Assembly (NCBI GenBank): GCA_963772555.1
Contig: CAVYXQ010000022.1
Coordinates: 155,278 to 219,277 of the forward strand
Reading direction: 5' to 3'
Origin: Roseiarcus sp963772555
Lineage (GTDB): Bacteria; Pseudomonadota; Alphaproteobacteria; Rhizobiales; Beijerinckiaceae
DNA length: 64,000 nucleotides
Below the pieces are notes generated by a model that worked only from the letters and a program-made list of their open reading frames with translations, had not been told where the DNA came from and ran no database searches. Made by a program: the position numbers and the translations under genes. The stretch's first letter is position 1; every line of letters starts with the position of its first letter. This document shows positions 44,745-54,206 of the stretch, one piece after another.

Positions 44745-46454
44745 ATGACGCTGGTCGGCTGGTCGCAGATCGCATTGGCGCTCGCCGCCGTCGTGGCGTG
44801 CGCGATCCCATTGAGCGCCTTTCTGGCGCGCGTCTATTCCGGTGAACGGACCTTTCTGAGCCCCGTTCTTCTGCCGGTCGAGCGCGGCTTCTATCGCCTT
44901 GCCGGAGTCGATCCGGCGCGGGAACAAGACTGGTACGCTTACACGATTGCGATGATCGTCTTTTCCGTCGCCGGCTTCCTGTCGCTCTACGCGCTGCAGC
45001 GGCTGCAGAATTTCCTGCCGCTCAACCCGCGCGGCTTCGACGCGGTCGCGCCCGACCTCGCGTTCAACACCTCGGCGAGCTTCATCACCAACACCAACTG
45101 GCAGAACTACAGTGGTGAGACCACCATGAGCCATCTGACCCAGATGCTCGGTCTCACCGTGCATAACTTCCTGTCCGCCGCCACCGGCCTGGCGATGGCT
45201 TTCGCGCTCGTGCGCGGGTTCGCGCGTTCGTCGGCGACGACGGTCGGCAACTTCTGGGTCGATGTGACCCGCATTACGCTCTACATCCTCCTGCCGATCT
45301 CGTTTGTCGGCGCGCTTGTCTTTGTCGTCTTGGGCATGCCGCAGACGCTCGCCGGCGCCGTCGACGCGACGACGCTCGAAGGCGCCAAACAGGTCATTGC
45401 CATCGGTCCGGTGGCGAGTCAGGAGATCATCAAGGAGCTCGGCACCAACGGCGGCGGTTTCTTCAACGCCAACGCGGCGCACCCGTTCGAAAACCCCAAC
45501 GCCTGGACCAACCTCCTGGAAATCTGGGCGCTGCTGCTGATCCCGACCGCGTCGGCGCTGGCCTTCGGCCGCGTGGTCGGCGACATGCGCCAGGGCCGGG
45601 CGATCCTCGCAGCCATGGCGGTCTTTTTCATCGTCGGCGTCGGCGTGGCCTACTGGGCGGAAACAGCCGGGAATCCGTTGCTGACGGCGCTGGGAGTGGA
45701 TCCGTCCGCAGGCAACCTCGAAGGCAAGGAAGTCCGCAACGGTCAGGCGATGTCGGTTCTCTATGCGGTCGCCACGTCCGGCACCAGCACGGGTTCGGTC
45801 AACACGATGCACGACTCGCTCACCCCGCTCGGCGGGCTCGTGCCGATGTTCAACCTTCTCGCCGGCTGCATCTGGCCGGGCGGCGTCGGCGCCGGGCTCT
45901 ACGGCTTTCTCATCGTCGCGATTATCGCCGTGTTCGTCGCCGGGCTCATGGTCGGACGCACCCCCGAATATCTCGGCAAGAAGATCGAGGTGCGCGAGAT
46001 GAAGCTGGCCATGCTGGCGGTCCTCATCTATCCGCTCATCGTGCTCGGCTTCTCCGGCGCTTCCGTGCTGCTGCAGACGGCGCTCGACAGTCTGAACAAT
46101 AACGGTCCCCACGGCCTTTCCGAGATTCTCTACGCGTATGCTTCGGCCAACGCCAACAACGGGTCGGCCTTCGCCGGGTTGAACGGCAACACGCTCTGGT
46201 TCAATTCGACATTGGGCATTGCAATGCTGCTCGGGCGGTTCGCTTACGTCGTCCCGGTGCTGGCGCTCGCCGGCTCGCTCGCGGCGAAGAAGAAGGTTCC
46301 GGCCTCCGCCGGCACCTTCCCGACCGACGGGCCGCTCTTCGTCGGCTTGCTGGTCGGCGTCATCGTCATTCTCTACCTCTTGCAATATTTCCCGGCTCTC
46401 TCGCTCGGGCCGGTGGTCGAGCACTTCCTGATGCTCGACGGCAAGACCTTCTGA
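44745..46454 (+). CDS. kdpA: K(+)-transporting ATPase subunit KdpA
   Basis: The 569-residue channel-like subunit that binds and passes potassium. It is an all-membrane protein with four pore repeats. The filter regions are recognisable: NTSASFITNTNWQNYSGE (first), ELGTNGGGFFNANAAHPFENP (second), ATSGTSTGSVNTMHDSLTPLGGL (third) and SANANNGSAFAGLN (fourth). Length is normal. The start ATG at 44745 (MTLVGWSQ) has GGAGGATGACGCG just before it. It is followed by kdpB after 16 bases. Confidence 0.97.
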   Translation: MTLVGWSQIALALAAVVACAIPLSAFLARVYSGERTFLSPVLLPVERGFYRLAGVDPAREQDWYAYTIAMIVFSVAGFLSLYALQRLQNFLPLNPRGFDAVAPDLAFNTSASFITNTNWQNYSGETTMSHLTQMLGLTVHNFLSAATGLAMAFALVRGFARSSATTVGNFWVDVTRITLYILLPISFVGALVFVVLGMPQTLAGAVDATTLEGAKQVIAIGPVASQEIIKELGTNGGGFFNANAAHPFENPNAWTNLLEIWALLLIPTASALAFGRVVGDMRQGRAILAAMAVFFIVGVGVAYWAETAGNPLLTALGVDPSAGNLEGKEVRNGQAMSVLYAVATSGTSTGSVNTMHDSLTPLGGLVPMFNLLAGCIWPGGVGAGLYGFLIVAIIAVFVAGLMVGRTPEYLGKKIEVREMKLAMLAVLIYPLIVLGFSGASVLLQTALDSLNNNGPHGLSEILYAYASANANNGSAFAGLNGNTLWFNSTLGIAMLLGRFAYVVPVLALAGSLAAKKKVPASAGTFPTDGPLFVGLLVGVIVILYLLQYFPALSLGPVVEHFLMLDGKTF

Positions 46455-46470
46455 TCGGAGACGCGCTCCA

Positions 46471-48525
46471 ATGGCCTCCAAACCGCAACCCCAAGGCCTG
46501 TTCGACGGCAGGATCATCGGCGTCGCGGCGCTCGACGCCGTGCGCAAGCTCGACCCGCGGGCGCTCGCCAGGAACCCCGTCATCTTCGTCACCGAAGTGG
46601 TCTCGGCCCTGGTGACGCTCCTCTTCCTGCGGGACCTCATGGCGCATAACGGCGCTGCGGCGTTCTCCGGCCAGATCGCCGCCTGGCTCTGGTTCACCGT
46701 GCTCTTCGCCAATTTCGCCGAGGCCGTCGCCGAGGGCCGCGGCAAGGCGCAGGCCGACGCCCTGCGCCGCAGCCGAAGCGACACAAGCGCAAAGCGCTAC
46801 ATCGACCCGGAGAACCTTCAGGGCGTCGTCGAGGGCGTCAACGCGCTCGATCTTCGCCTCGGCGACGTCGTCCTCGTCGAAGCGGGGGAAATGATCCCAG
46901 GCGACGGCGAAATCATCGAGGGCGTCGCCTCGGTCAACGAATCGGCGATCACCGGCGAATCCGCCCCCGTCATTCGCGAGGCGGGCGGCGACCGCTCGGC
47001 GGTCACCGGCGGCACGACCGTCCTTTCCGACTTCATCAAGGTCAGGATCACCGCGGCGCCCGGCTCGACCTTCATCGACCGGATGATCGCGCTGGTCGAG
47101 GGGGCCGAACGGCAGAAGACGCCCAATGAACTGGCGCTCTCCATTCTGCTGTCAGGACTGACCATCATCTTCCTGATCGTCTGCGTCACGCTGTGGCCGA
47201 TCGCCAAATATTCGGGGACCGATGTGTCGGCGACGGTGCTGATCGCGCTTCTCGTCTGCCTCATTCCGACGACCATCGGCGGCCTGCTCTCGGCGATCGG
47301 CATCGCCGGCATGGATCGGCTGATCCGCTTCAACGTGATCGCAACGTCGGGCCGTGCGGTCGAGGCGGCGGGCGACGTCGACACGCTGCTCCTCGACAAG
47401 ACCGGCACGATCACCTTCGGCAATCGTATGGCGACCGAGTTCCTGCCGGTGCGCGGCGTCCCGACTGAGGATCTCGCTTCGGCGGCGCTCGCCTCCAGTC
47501 TCTCGGACGAGACACCGGAAGGCCGCTCGATCGTCGCGCTCGCCAAGGGCGAGTACGGCCTTGCCGAGCCCGCGCTTGATCCGGCTCGTACGACCGTCAT
47601 TCCCTTCAGCGCGCAGACGCGCATTTCCGGCGTGGAACTCGCCGGCCGCTCGGTCCGCAAGGGCGCAGTCAACTCGATACTGCGCTATCTGAAAATGCCG
47701 CTCGATAAGACTCAGCCGGAGTTCCGGCAGGCGGTCGAGCGGGTCGCGATGTCGGGCGGCACGCCGCTCGCGGTTGCCGATACGGGCAGGCTGCTCGGCG
47801 TCGTGCACTTGAAGGATGTTGTCAAACCGGGCATCAAGGAGCGTTTCGCAGCGCTGCGGGCGATGGGCATCCGCACCGTGATGGTGACCGGAGACAATCC
47901 GACCACCGCCGCCGCGATCGCTTCCGAAGCCGGCGTCGACGACTTTCTCGCCGAGGCGACGCCGGAGGACAAGCTGGTCTATATCCGCAAGGAGCAGTTC
48001 GGCGGCCGCCTCATCGCCATGTGCGGCGATGGCACCAACGACGCGCCGGCGCTCGCGCAGGCCGACGTCGGCGTCGCGATGCAAAGCGGCACCCAGGCGG
48101 CGCGCGAAGCCGGCAACATGGTCGACCTCGATTCCAATCCGACCAAGCTCATCGAGATCGTTGAGATCGGCAAGCAGCTGCTGATGACGCGAGGGTCGCT
48201 GACGACCTTCTCGATCGCCAACGACGTCGCCAAATATTTCGCCATCCTGCCGGCCATGTTCGTGGTGACCTATCCGGCGCTCGGCGCGCTCAACGTGATG
48301 CGCCTTGCCTCGTCCCAGTCGGCGATCCTCTCCGCCGTCATCTTCAATGCGCTGATCATCATCGCGCTGATCCCGCTGGCGTTGAAAGGCGTCGCCTACC
48401 GGCCGGTCGGCGCGGCGGCGCTGCTGAGGCGAAATCTGCTCGTTTACGGCCTCGGCGGGCTGATCCTGCCCTTCATCGGCATCAAGGCGATCGACGTCGT
48501 CGTCGCCGCGCTGCATCTCGCCTGA
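46471..48525 (+). CDS. kdpB: K(+)-transporting P-type ATPase subunit KdpB
   Basis: The 684-residue energising subunit. The phosphorylation motif is DKTGTIT with Asp309. The actuator motif TGES is in ITGESAPV (near residue 165), and the hinge motif GDGTNDAPAL is present near the C-terminal third. Residue Ser in NESAITGES matches the position of the inhibitory phosphoserine described in E. coli KdpB. Membrane helices surround these domains in the usual P-type order. It lies between kdpA and kdpC with gaps of 16 and 18 bases. Confidence 0.97.
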   Translation: MASKPQPQGLFDGRIIGVAALDAVRKLDPRALARNPVIFVTEVVSALVTLLFLRDLMAHNGAAAFSGQIAAWLWFTVLFANFAEAVAEGRGKAQADALRRSRSDTSAKRYIDPENLQGVVEGVNALDLRLGDVVLVEAGEMIPGDGEIIEGVASVNESAITGESAPVIREAGGDRSAVTGGTTVLSDFIKVRITAAPGSTFIDRMIALVEGAERQKTPNELALSILLSGLTIIFLIVCVTLWPIAKYSGTDVSATVLIALLVCLIPTTIGGLLSAIGIAGMDRLIRFNVIATSGRAVEAAGDVDTLLLDKTGTITFGNRMATEFLPVRGVPTEDLASAALASSLSDETPEGRSIVALAKGEYGLAEPALDPARTTVIPFSAQTRISGVELAGRSVRKGAVNSILRYLKMPLDKTQPEFRQAVERVAMSGGTPLAVADTGRLLGVVHLKDVVKPGIKERFAALRAMGIRTVMVTGDNPTTAAAIASEAGVDDFLAEATPEDKLVYIRKEQFGGRLIAMCGDGTNDAPALAQADVGVAMQSGTQAAREAGNMVDLDSNPTKLIEIVEIGKQLLMTRGSLTTFSIANDVAKYFAILPAMFVVTYPALGALNVMRLASSQSAILSAVIFNALIIIALIPLALKGVAYRPVGAAALLRRNLLVYGLGGLILPFIGIKAIDVVVAALHLA

Positions 48526-48543
48526 AGTCGGGAGACCAATTCC

Positions 48544-49149
48544 ATGCTCCAGCCTCTGCGTCCCGCTTTTGTGCTCCTGTTGCTGTTTTCGGCGCTAACC
48601 GGATTGCTCTATCCGCTGGCTGTGACCGGGATCGCGCAGATCGCCCTCTCGGCTCAGGCGAACGGCAGCCTGATCGAGAAGGGCGGCGCCGTCGTCGGCT
48701 CGGCGCTGATCGGTCAGAACTTCAAGAGCGACAAATACTTTCATCCACGGCCGTCGGCGACGACCGACACGGACCCCAACGACGCCACGAAGACGATCGA
48801 TGCGCCCTACAACGCCGCCAATTCGTCGGGCTCCAATCTCGGCCCGACGTCGCAAAAGCTCGTCGACCGGGTGAAGGCGGGCGTGGCGGCTTGGCGGACG
48901 ATAGCCGGCCCTGGTCCAGTTCCAGCCGACGCGGTGACGACGTCGGCCTCCGGTCTCGATCCCGACGTCTCGCCCGAGACCGCCCTCGCGCAGGTCGCCG
49001 CGGTCGCCAAGGCGCGCGGGCTGGCCGAAGGCAAGGTGCGGGAACTGGTCGAGGCGTCGATCGAGAAGCCGGCGTTCGGACTGATCGGAGGGCCCCGGGT
49101 CAACATTTTGCGGCTGAATTTGGCGCTGGATGGGCTAAAGTCGTCGTAG
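48544..49149 (+). CDS. kdpC: K(+)-transporting ATPase subunit KdpC
   Basis: The 201-residue accessory subunit that raises ATP affinity of KdpB. One N-terminal membrane span (RPAFVLLLLFSALTGLLYPLAVTGIAQI) and a periplasmic domain with GSALIGQNFKSDKYFHPRPSAT and ASGLDPDVSPETALAQVAAVAKARGL, the family signatures. The C-terminus VNILRLNLALDGL is normal. kdpD follows after 16 bases. Confidence 0.96.
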   Translation: MLQPLRPAFVLLLLFSALTGLLYPLAVTGIAQIALSAQANGSLIEKGGAVVGSALIGQNFKSDKYFHPRPSATTDTDPNDATKTIDAPYNAANSSGSNLGPTSQKLVDRVKAGVAAWRTIAGPGPVPADAVTTSASGLDPDVSPETALAQVAAVAKARGLAEGKVRELVEASIEKPAFGLIGGPRVNILRLNLALDGLKSS

Positions 49150-49165
49150 CAAACGACGAGCCCAG

Positions 49166-51865
49166 ATGGTCCAATCGAGCCGACCCGACGACGGACGCCC
49201 GGACCCTGACGCGCTTCTGGCGGCGGTCCGGAGGGAAAGCTCCGGCCGGATGAAGGTGTTTCTCGGCGCCGCGCCGGGCGTCGGCAAGACCTATGCGATG
49301 CTGCAGGGCGCGCGCCGCCTCAAGGAGGATGGCGTCGACGTCGTCATCGGCCTGGTCGAGACGCACGGGAGGGCGGAGACGGGCGCTCTCGTCGAAGGAC
49401 TGGAAGTGCTGCCGCGACGCGTGACCGAATATCGCGGCCGCGCCATCGCCGAGTTCGACCTCGACGCGGCGCTGGCGCGCCGGCCCAAACTCATCGTCGT
49501 CGACGAACTCGCCCACACCAACGCCCCCGAGAGCCGCCATCCCAAGCGCTGGCAGGACGTTCAGGAGCTGCTCGCCGCCGGCATCGACGTGTGGACCGCG
49601 CTCAACATCCAGCATCTCGAAAGCCTCGCTGACGTCGTCTCGCGCATCTCGGGCGTCGTCGTGCGCGAGACCGTGCCGGACCGAGTCCTGCAGGAGGCGA
49701 CCGACGTCGTCCTCGTCGACATCACGCCGGAGGAGCTGATCCAGCGCCTGAACGAGGGCAAGGTCTATGTCCCCGAGACGGCGCGGCGGGCGACGCAGAA
49801 TTTCTTCACCCCGGGCAACCTGACGGCGCTGCGGGAGCTGGCGCTTCGCCGGACCGCCGACCGGGTCGACGACCAGATGGTCGACTATCTGCGCGAGAAG
49901 GCGATCGAGGGCCCGTGGGCCGCCTCCGAGCGGCTGCTCGCCTGCGTCGGGGCGGACGAGGTCTCCGAGCGGGTCGTCCGGCGCGCCGCCCAGCTGGCGA
50001 CCAGCTTCAACGCCCCGTGGACCGCGGTCACCATCGAGCCGCTGGGCCGCTCCGACGACGCCAGGAAAGCGGCGCGCATCGCCAAGATCTTCGGCCTCGC
50101 CGAGCGGCTCGGCGGCGATACGACGCGCCTCCAGGGCAACGACTATACGTCTGAGATCTTGCGTCTGGCGCGGCGGGAGAACGTGACGCAGATCGTGCTC
50201 GGCCAGTCGCACGCCGGATTCTGGGCCCGTCTCCTCGGCCGCTCGCTGCCGGACGAGCTTTTGCGGCATGCGGGACCGATCGAGATACACGTCGTGCCGC
50301 ACGAGGAGGCGCGGCGACGGCTGTTTTCCTGGCCGGCGTGGAAGCTCGATCCGAAGGGACTGGGGGTCGAGACGGCGGCGGCGCTTTTCTCCGTCGCCGT
50401 CGCGGTCGCGGTCGGCTCGGGTCTGACCAAGGTCATACGGCTTCCAAACCTGTCGATGCTCTTCCTCGCCGCGGTGCTGTTCAGCGGCTTCCGCTTCGGC
50501 ACGCGCGCGGCGGTGATCGCCTCGTTCGCCTCGTTTGCGGCCTACAATTTCTTTTTCATCGAGCCGATCTACACCTTCACCATCGCGCAACCGCAGGAAT
50601 TGTTTGCGCTTCTGATCTTTCTCGCGGTCGCGGTGCTGACCGGTTCGCTGACCGGCCGGGTGCGCGACCAGCGCGAAAGCGTGATCAAGAGCGCCGAGGT
50701 CACCCAGTCGCTCTATGATTTCTCGCGCAAGCTTTCCGGCGCCTCGAGCGCCGACGACGTGCTTTGGGCGGCAGCGGCGCATATGCACGCGACCTTCGGC
50801 GGGCGAGCCGTGCTTCTCGTCGCCGAAGGCGACGACCTGCAGATCCGCGCCGCCTGGCCGCCCGACGTTCTTCTCGACGCCGCCGCCATGAGCGCCGCGC
50901 GCTGGGCCTATCAGAAGATGGAGCCGGCCGGCTGGGCGACCGGCACGCTGCCGAGCATCGGCTTCCAGTTCCGTCCGCTGGTCGCCGCGCGCGGCCCGAT
51001 CGCGGTTTGCGGTTTCGAACCCCACGCCGGCGAAACGATCGGCGCCGACGAGGAGCGGGCCCTGACCGCGATCCTCGACCAGACCGCGATCGCCCTCGAC
51101 CGGGCGCTGCTTGCCCGCGAGGCGGTGAAGGCGGCCTCGATGGAGGAAAACGAGAAGGTGCGCGACGCGCTTCTCGCCTCGCTCTCCCACGATCTGCGGA
51201 CGCCGCTTTCGACGATCGCCGGCGCGACGACGTCGCTGCGCACGCTGGGCGACAAAATGAGCGCGGCGGAACGGCTGGAGCTCCTGGCGTCGATCGAGGA
51301 GGAGACGGCGCGGCTCTCGCGCTTCGTCGCCAACCTTCTCGACATGTCGAGGATCGAGGCGGGCGGCCTCAAGGTCAATCGCGATCTCATCGACGTCGCC
51401 GACGCCGTCCAGGGCGCGGCGGAGCGCAGCCGCAAGGCGTTCCCCCGCCAGCCGGTGCGTGTGAGCCTCGCACCCGATCTGCCTTTCGTCCGCGGCGACG
51501 GCAGGCTGCTCGAGCAGGTCCTGTTCAATCTGCTCGACAACGCCCACAAGCATGCGGGCGACAGCGGCGCGACCATCCACGCGCGCAAGGAGAGCGATGA
51601 GGTCGTTCTCAGCGTCACCGACGAGGGGCCCGGGGTGAAGCCTGCCGACCTCGAGAGGATCTTCGAGAAGTTCTATCGCGCCGGCCGCGCCGACGGGCGC
51701 AAGCCCGGCGCCGGGCTCGGGCTCTCGATCTGCCGCGGCCTGATCGAGGCGATGGGCGGAACGATCGCGGCGCAAAGCCCGGCGGTCAAGCGCCGCGGGA
51801 CCCGCGTCGTCATCAGACTGCCCGATGCGCGAGCCAGGCCGACCGAGCCGGGCGCCGCGCCATGA
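49166..51865 (+). CDS. kdpD: Sensor histidine kinase KdpD
   Basis: An 899-residue sensor of potassium limitation. The N-terminal KdpD domain has Walker A GAAPGVGKT (34-42) and Walker B LIVVDELAHTNAP. A universal-stress-like domain follows, then four membrane helices near 395-495, then a GAF region. The kinase core has His675 in SHDLRTPLSTI and ATP-binding boxes LFNLLDNAHKHA and DEGPGV. The end overlaps kdpE by 4 bases. It has the full length of the family, so the system looks intact. c-di-AMP or cell K+ sensing cannot be read from the sequence. Confidence 0.95.
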   Translation: MVQSSRPDDGRPDPDALLAAVRRESSGRMKVFLGAAPGVGKTYAMLQGARRLKEDGVDVVIGLVETHGRAETGALVEGLEVLPRRVTEYRGRAIAEFDLDAALARRPKLIVVDELAHTNAPESRHPKRWQDVQELLAAGIDVWTALNIQHLESLADVVSRISGVVVRETVPDRVLQEATDVVLVDITPEELIQRLNEGKVYVPETARRATQNFFTPGNLTALRELALRRTADRVDDQMVDYLREKAIEGPWAASERLLACVGADEVSERVVRRAAQLATSFNAPWTAVTIEPLGRSDDARKAARIAKIFGLAERLGGDTTRLQGNDYTSEILRLARRENVTQIVLGQSHAGFWARLLGRSLPDELLRHAGPIEIHVVPHEEARRRLFSWPAWKLDPKGLGVETAAALFSVAVAVAVGSGLTKVIRLPNLSMLFLAAVLFSGFRFGTRAAVIASFASFAAYNFFFIEPIYTFTIAQPQELFALLIFLAVAVLTGSLTGRVRDQRESVIKSAEVTQSLYDFSRKLSGASSADDVLWAAAAHMHATFGGRAVLLVAEGDDLQIRAAWPPDVLLDAAAMSAARWAYQKMEPAGWATGTLPSIGFQFRPLVAARGPIAVCGFEPHAGETIGADEERALTAILDQTAIALDRALLAREAVKAASMEENEKVRDALLASLSHDLRTPLSTIAGATTSLRTLGDKMSAAERLELLASIEEETARLSRFVANLLDMSRIEAGGLKVNRDLIDVADAVQGAAERSRKAFPRQPVRVSLAPDLPFVRGDGRLLEQVLFNLLDNAHKHAGDSGATIHARKESDEVVLSVTDEGPGVKPADLERIFEKFYRAGRADGRKPGAGLGLSICRGLIEAMGGTIAAQSPAVKRRGTRVVIRLPDARARPTEPGAAP

Positions 51866-52548
51866 AGGGGCCGCGCGTTCTGGTGGTCGACGACGAACCG
51901 CAGATCCAGCGCTTTCTCAGCATCGCCCTCAACGCCGCCGGCTACGAGGTGGTGACGGCGGATTCGGCCGCCCAGGCGCTCCGCCTCGCTGCGACCGGCG
52001 CGCCCGACCTCATCGTGCTCGATCTCGGCCTCCCCGACCGGGACGGCAAGGATGTCTTGCGGGAAATCCGGCAGTTCTCGACGGCGCCGGTGATCATCCT
52101 GTCGGCCCGCGACCGCGAGACGGAGAAGATCGAGGCGCTCGATCTCGGCGCCGACGATTACGTCGAGAAGCCCTTCGGCATCGGCGAGCTGACGGCGAGG
52201 CTTCGCGCGGCGCTGAGGCACAGGGCAAGCCAGGCCCAGCCGCCGCCGCGCATCGAGATCGAAGGCGTCGCGATGGATTTCGACAAGCGGCTCGTAACCC
52301 GCGACGGCGCGCCCATCAAGCTGACGCCGAAAGAATACGACCTGCTCGCCATCCTCTTTCGCAACGCCGGACGTGTGGTGACCCACCGCCAGATTCTTAC
52401 CTCGGTCTGGGGGCGGGCGCATAGCGAGGATACGCAATATCTGCGGGTTTTCATCGGCCAGCTGCGCGCCAAAATCGAGCGCGACCCGACCAGGCCGAGG
52501 ATCGTCACGACGGAGCCGGGCGTCGGCTACCGCGCTGCCGAGGCTTGA
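51862..52548 (+). CDS. kdpE: Response regulator KdpE
   Basis: A 228-residue OmpR/PhoB-type regulator. The receiver domain (1-120) has the acidic pair Asp10-Asp11, the phospho-acceptor Asp54 in VLDLGLPDRDG and the Lys in VEKPFG. The C-terminal winged helix (130-228) has LTPKEYDLLAILFRNAGRVVTHRQIL and YLRVFIGQLRAKIE. It is activated by KdpD and in turn switches on kdpFABC. Translation is coupled to kdpD by an ATGA overlap. Confidence 0.95.
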   Translation: MKGPRVLVVDDEPQIQRFLSIALNAAGYEVVTADSAAQALRLAATGAPDLIVLDLGLPDRDGKDVLREIRQFSTAPVIILSARDRETEKIEALDLGADDYVEKPFGIGELTARLRAALRHRASQAQPPPRIEIEGVAMDFDKRLVTRDGAPIKLTPKEYDLLAILFRNAGRVVTHRQILTSVWGRAHSEDTQYLRVFIGQLRAKIERDPTRPRIVTTEPGVGYRAAEA

Positions 52549-52645
52549 GGCGCCCAAAGCGCCGGGCTGGGTTGCAACTGACCATTTCTTTGGCGCCAGG
52601 CGCCGCCTGCGGGGCGCCGTAGCGTCAATCGCCTGCAAAAAGCGC

Positions 52646-52661
52646 TGGCACGCTCGTTGCG
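52646..52661 (+). promoter_or_regulatory. Sigma-54 promoter of urtABCDE
   Basis: TGGCACG at 52646-52652, four bases, then TTGC at 52657-52660 match the RpoN consensus TGGCACG-N4-TTGCW at all invariant positions. It lies 77 bases before the urtA start. This predicts nitrogen-limitation control through NtrC, as known for urea uptake genes. An upstream NtrC site is not obvious. Confidence 0.75.
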
Positions 52662-52737
52662 AAGCCGGACTTGGCTCGCACGGGCCAGGTTGTCTTCGCC
52701 CTGCCTTCAAGGGGCCGTTTCGCACGAGGTCACGCAC

Positions 52738-54033
52738 ATGTCTCTGGCAAGGAAATTGTTAACCCGCGCGATAGGCGCGCTGGCTGGCGGAGCGCTCGCG
52801 CTCGCGGCCTTCGCCGCCCGGGCGGACGACACCATCAAGATCGGCATTCTTCACTCGCTTTCGGGGACGATGGCGATCAGCGAGACGACGCTCAAAGACG
52901 TGATGCTGATGCTGATCGACGAGCAGAACAAGAAGGGCGGCGTTCTCGGCAAGAAGCTCGAAGCGGTGGTTGTCGATCCGGCGTCCAACTGGCCGCTGTT
53001 CGCCGAGAAGGCGAAGGAGCTGATCGAGAAGGATAAGGTCGCGGTTGTATTCGGCTGCTGGACCTCGGTGTCGCGCAAGTCCGTGCTGCCGGTGTTCAAG
53101 GAACTCGACAATATCCTCTTCTATCCCGTGCAGTACGAGGGCGAGGAATCCGAGCGCAACGTTTTCTACACGGGCGCAGCGCCCAATCAGCAGGCGATTC
53201 CCGCCGTCGACTATCTCATGAGCGATGACGGCGGCTCGGTGAAGCGTTGGGTGCTCGAAGGCACCGACTATGTCTATCCGCGCACGACCAACAAGATCCT
53301 CGAAGCCTACCTCAAGTCGAAGGGCGTCAAGGACGAAGACATTCTGATCAACTACACGCCGTTCGGCTTCTCCGACTGGCAGACCGAAGTGTCGAAGATC
53401 AAGGCGTTCGGCTCGGCGGGCAAGAAGACCGCGGTCGTGTCGACAATCAACGGCGACGCCAACGTGCCGTTCTACAAGGAACTCGGCAACCAGGGCATCA
53501 AGGCGACCGACATTCCCGTCGTCGCGTTTTCCGTCGGCGAAGAAGAACTCGCCGGTCTCGACACGAAACCGCTCCTCGGCCATCTGGCGGCGTGGAACTA
53601 TTTCGAATCGATCGACACGCCGGAAAACAAAGCGTTCATCGACAAGTGGCACGAGTTCATCAAGAAGCCCAACCGCACCACCAATGATCCGATGGAGGCG
53701 CATTACATCGGCTTCAACATGTGGGTGAAGGCGGTGGAGAAGGCGGGCACGACCGATCCTGACAAGGTGATCGACGCGATGATCGGCGTCGCCGTGCCAA
53801 ATCTGACCGGCGGCATCGCCACGATGATGCCGAACCATCACATCACCAAGCCGGTCTATATCGGCGAGATTCAGGGCAACGGTCAGTTCAACGTCGTCTG
53901 GCAAACTCCTGGCACGGTGCCTGGCGACGCATGGTCCGACTACTTGCCCGGGTCCAAGGACCTGATCTCGGATTGGCGCAAGCCGATGTCCTGCGGCAAC
54001 TTCAACGTCAAGACCGGCAAGTGCGGCGGCTGA
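52738..54033 (+). CDS. urtA: Urea ABC transporter substrate-binding protein
   Basis: A 431-residue periplasmic binding protein. It has a signal peptide MSLARKLLTRAIGALAGGALALAAFAARA, then DDTIKIGILHSLSGTMAISETTLKDV, the very conserved UrtA start. Other marks are VVFGCWTSVSRKSVLPVFKELDNILFYPVQYEGEE and the C-terminus SDLISDWRKP-like KDLISDWRKPMSCGNF. It captures urea or short amides. The ATG at 52738 is chosen for the signal peptide. A spacer of about 170 bases with palindromes separates it from urtB. Confidence 0.95.
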   Translation: MSLARKLLTRAIGALAGGALALAAFAARADDTIKIGILHSLSGTMAISETTLKDVMLMLIDEQNKKGGVLGKKLEAVVVDPASNWPLFAEKAKELIEKDKVAVVFGCWTSVSRKSVLPVFKELDNILFYPVQYEGEESERNVFYTGAAPNQQAIPAVDYLMSDDGGSVKRWVLEGTDYVYPRTTNKILEAYLKSKGVKDEDILINYTPFGFSDWQTEVSKIKAFGSAGKKTAVVSTINGDANVPFYKELGNQGIKATDIPVVAFSVGEEELAGLDTKPLLGHLAAWNYFESIDTPENKAFIDKWHEFIKKPNRTTNDPMEAHYIGFNMWVKAVEKAGTTDPDKVIDAMIGVAVPNLTGGIATMMPNHHITKPVYIGEIQGNGQFNVVWQTPGTVPGDAWSDYLPGSKDLISDWRKPMSCGNFNVKTGKCGG

Positions 54034-54109
54034 CGCGGGGCTGACCCTCCCCCCGGCCCTCTCCCGTTAGTCCCACGGAGCAAGCCGGGGAGGAGAGGGA
54101 GCGCGTTCC

Positions 54110-54160
54110 CTTCTCCCGCTTGTGCGGGAGAAGGAAGCCCGACCCCGGACTTGATCCGGG
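54110..54160. repeat. Palindromic repeat pair between urtA and urtB
   Basis: CTTCTCCCGC and GCGGGAGAAG (54110-54133) form a perfect 10-base stem with a 4-base loop. CCCGGA and TCCGGG (54144-54160) form a second hairpin. The stretch just before (54045-54110) is also rich in CTCTCCC/GGGAGAG segments. Such GC palindromes are common intergenic repeats; here they could stabilise the urtA end of the mRNA or lower expression of the downstream genes. Confidence 0.55.
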
Positions 54161-54206
54161 AGGCCGGATGAGGGGCCCGCAGGTGAAATCAACCGGAATC
54201 GTTGCG

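Noticed and set aside
49100..51775. Long minus-strand frame opposite kdpD
   Set aside because: Shadow of the codon bias; KdpD domains are complete on the plus strand.
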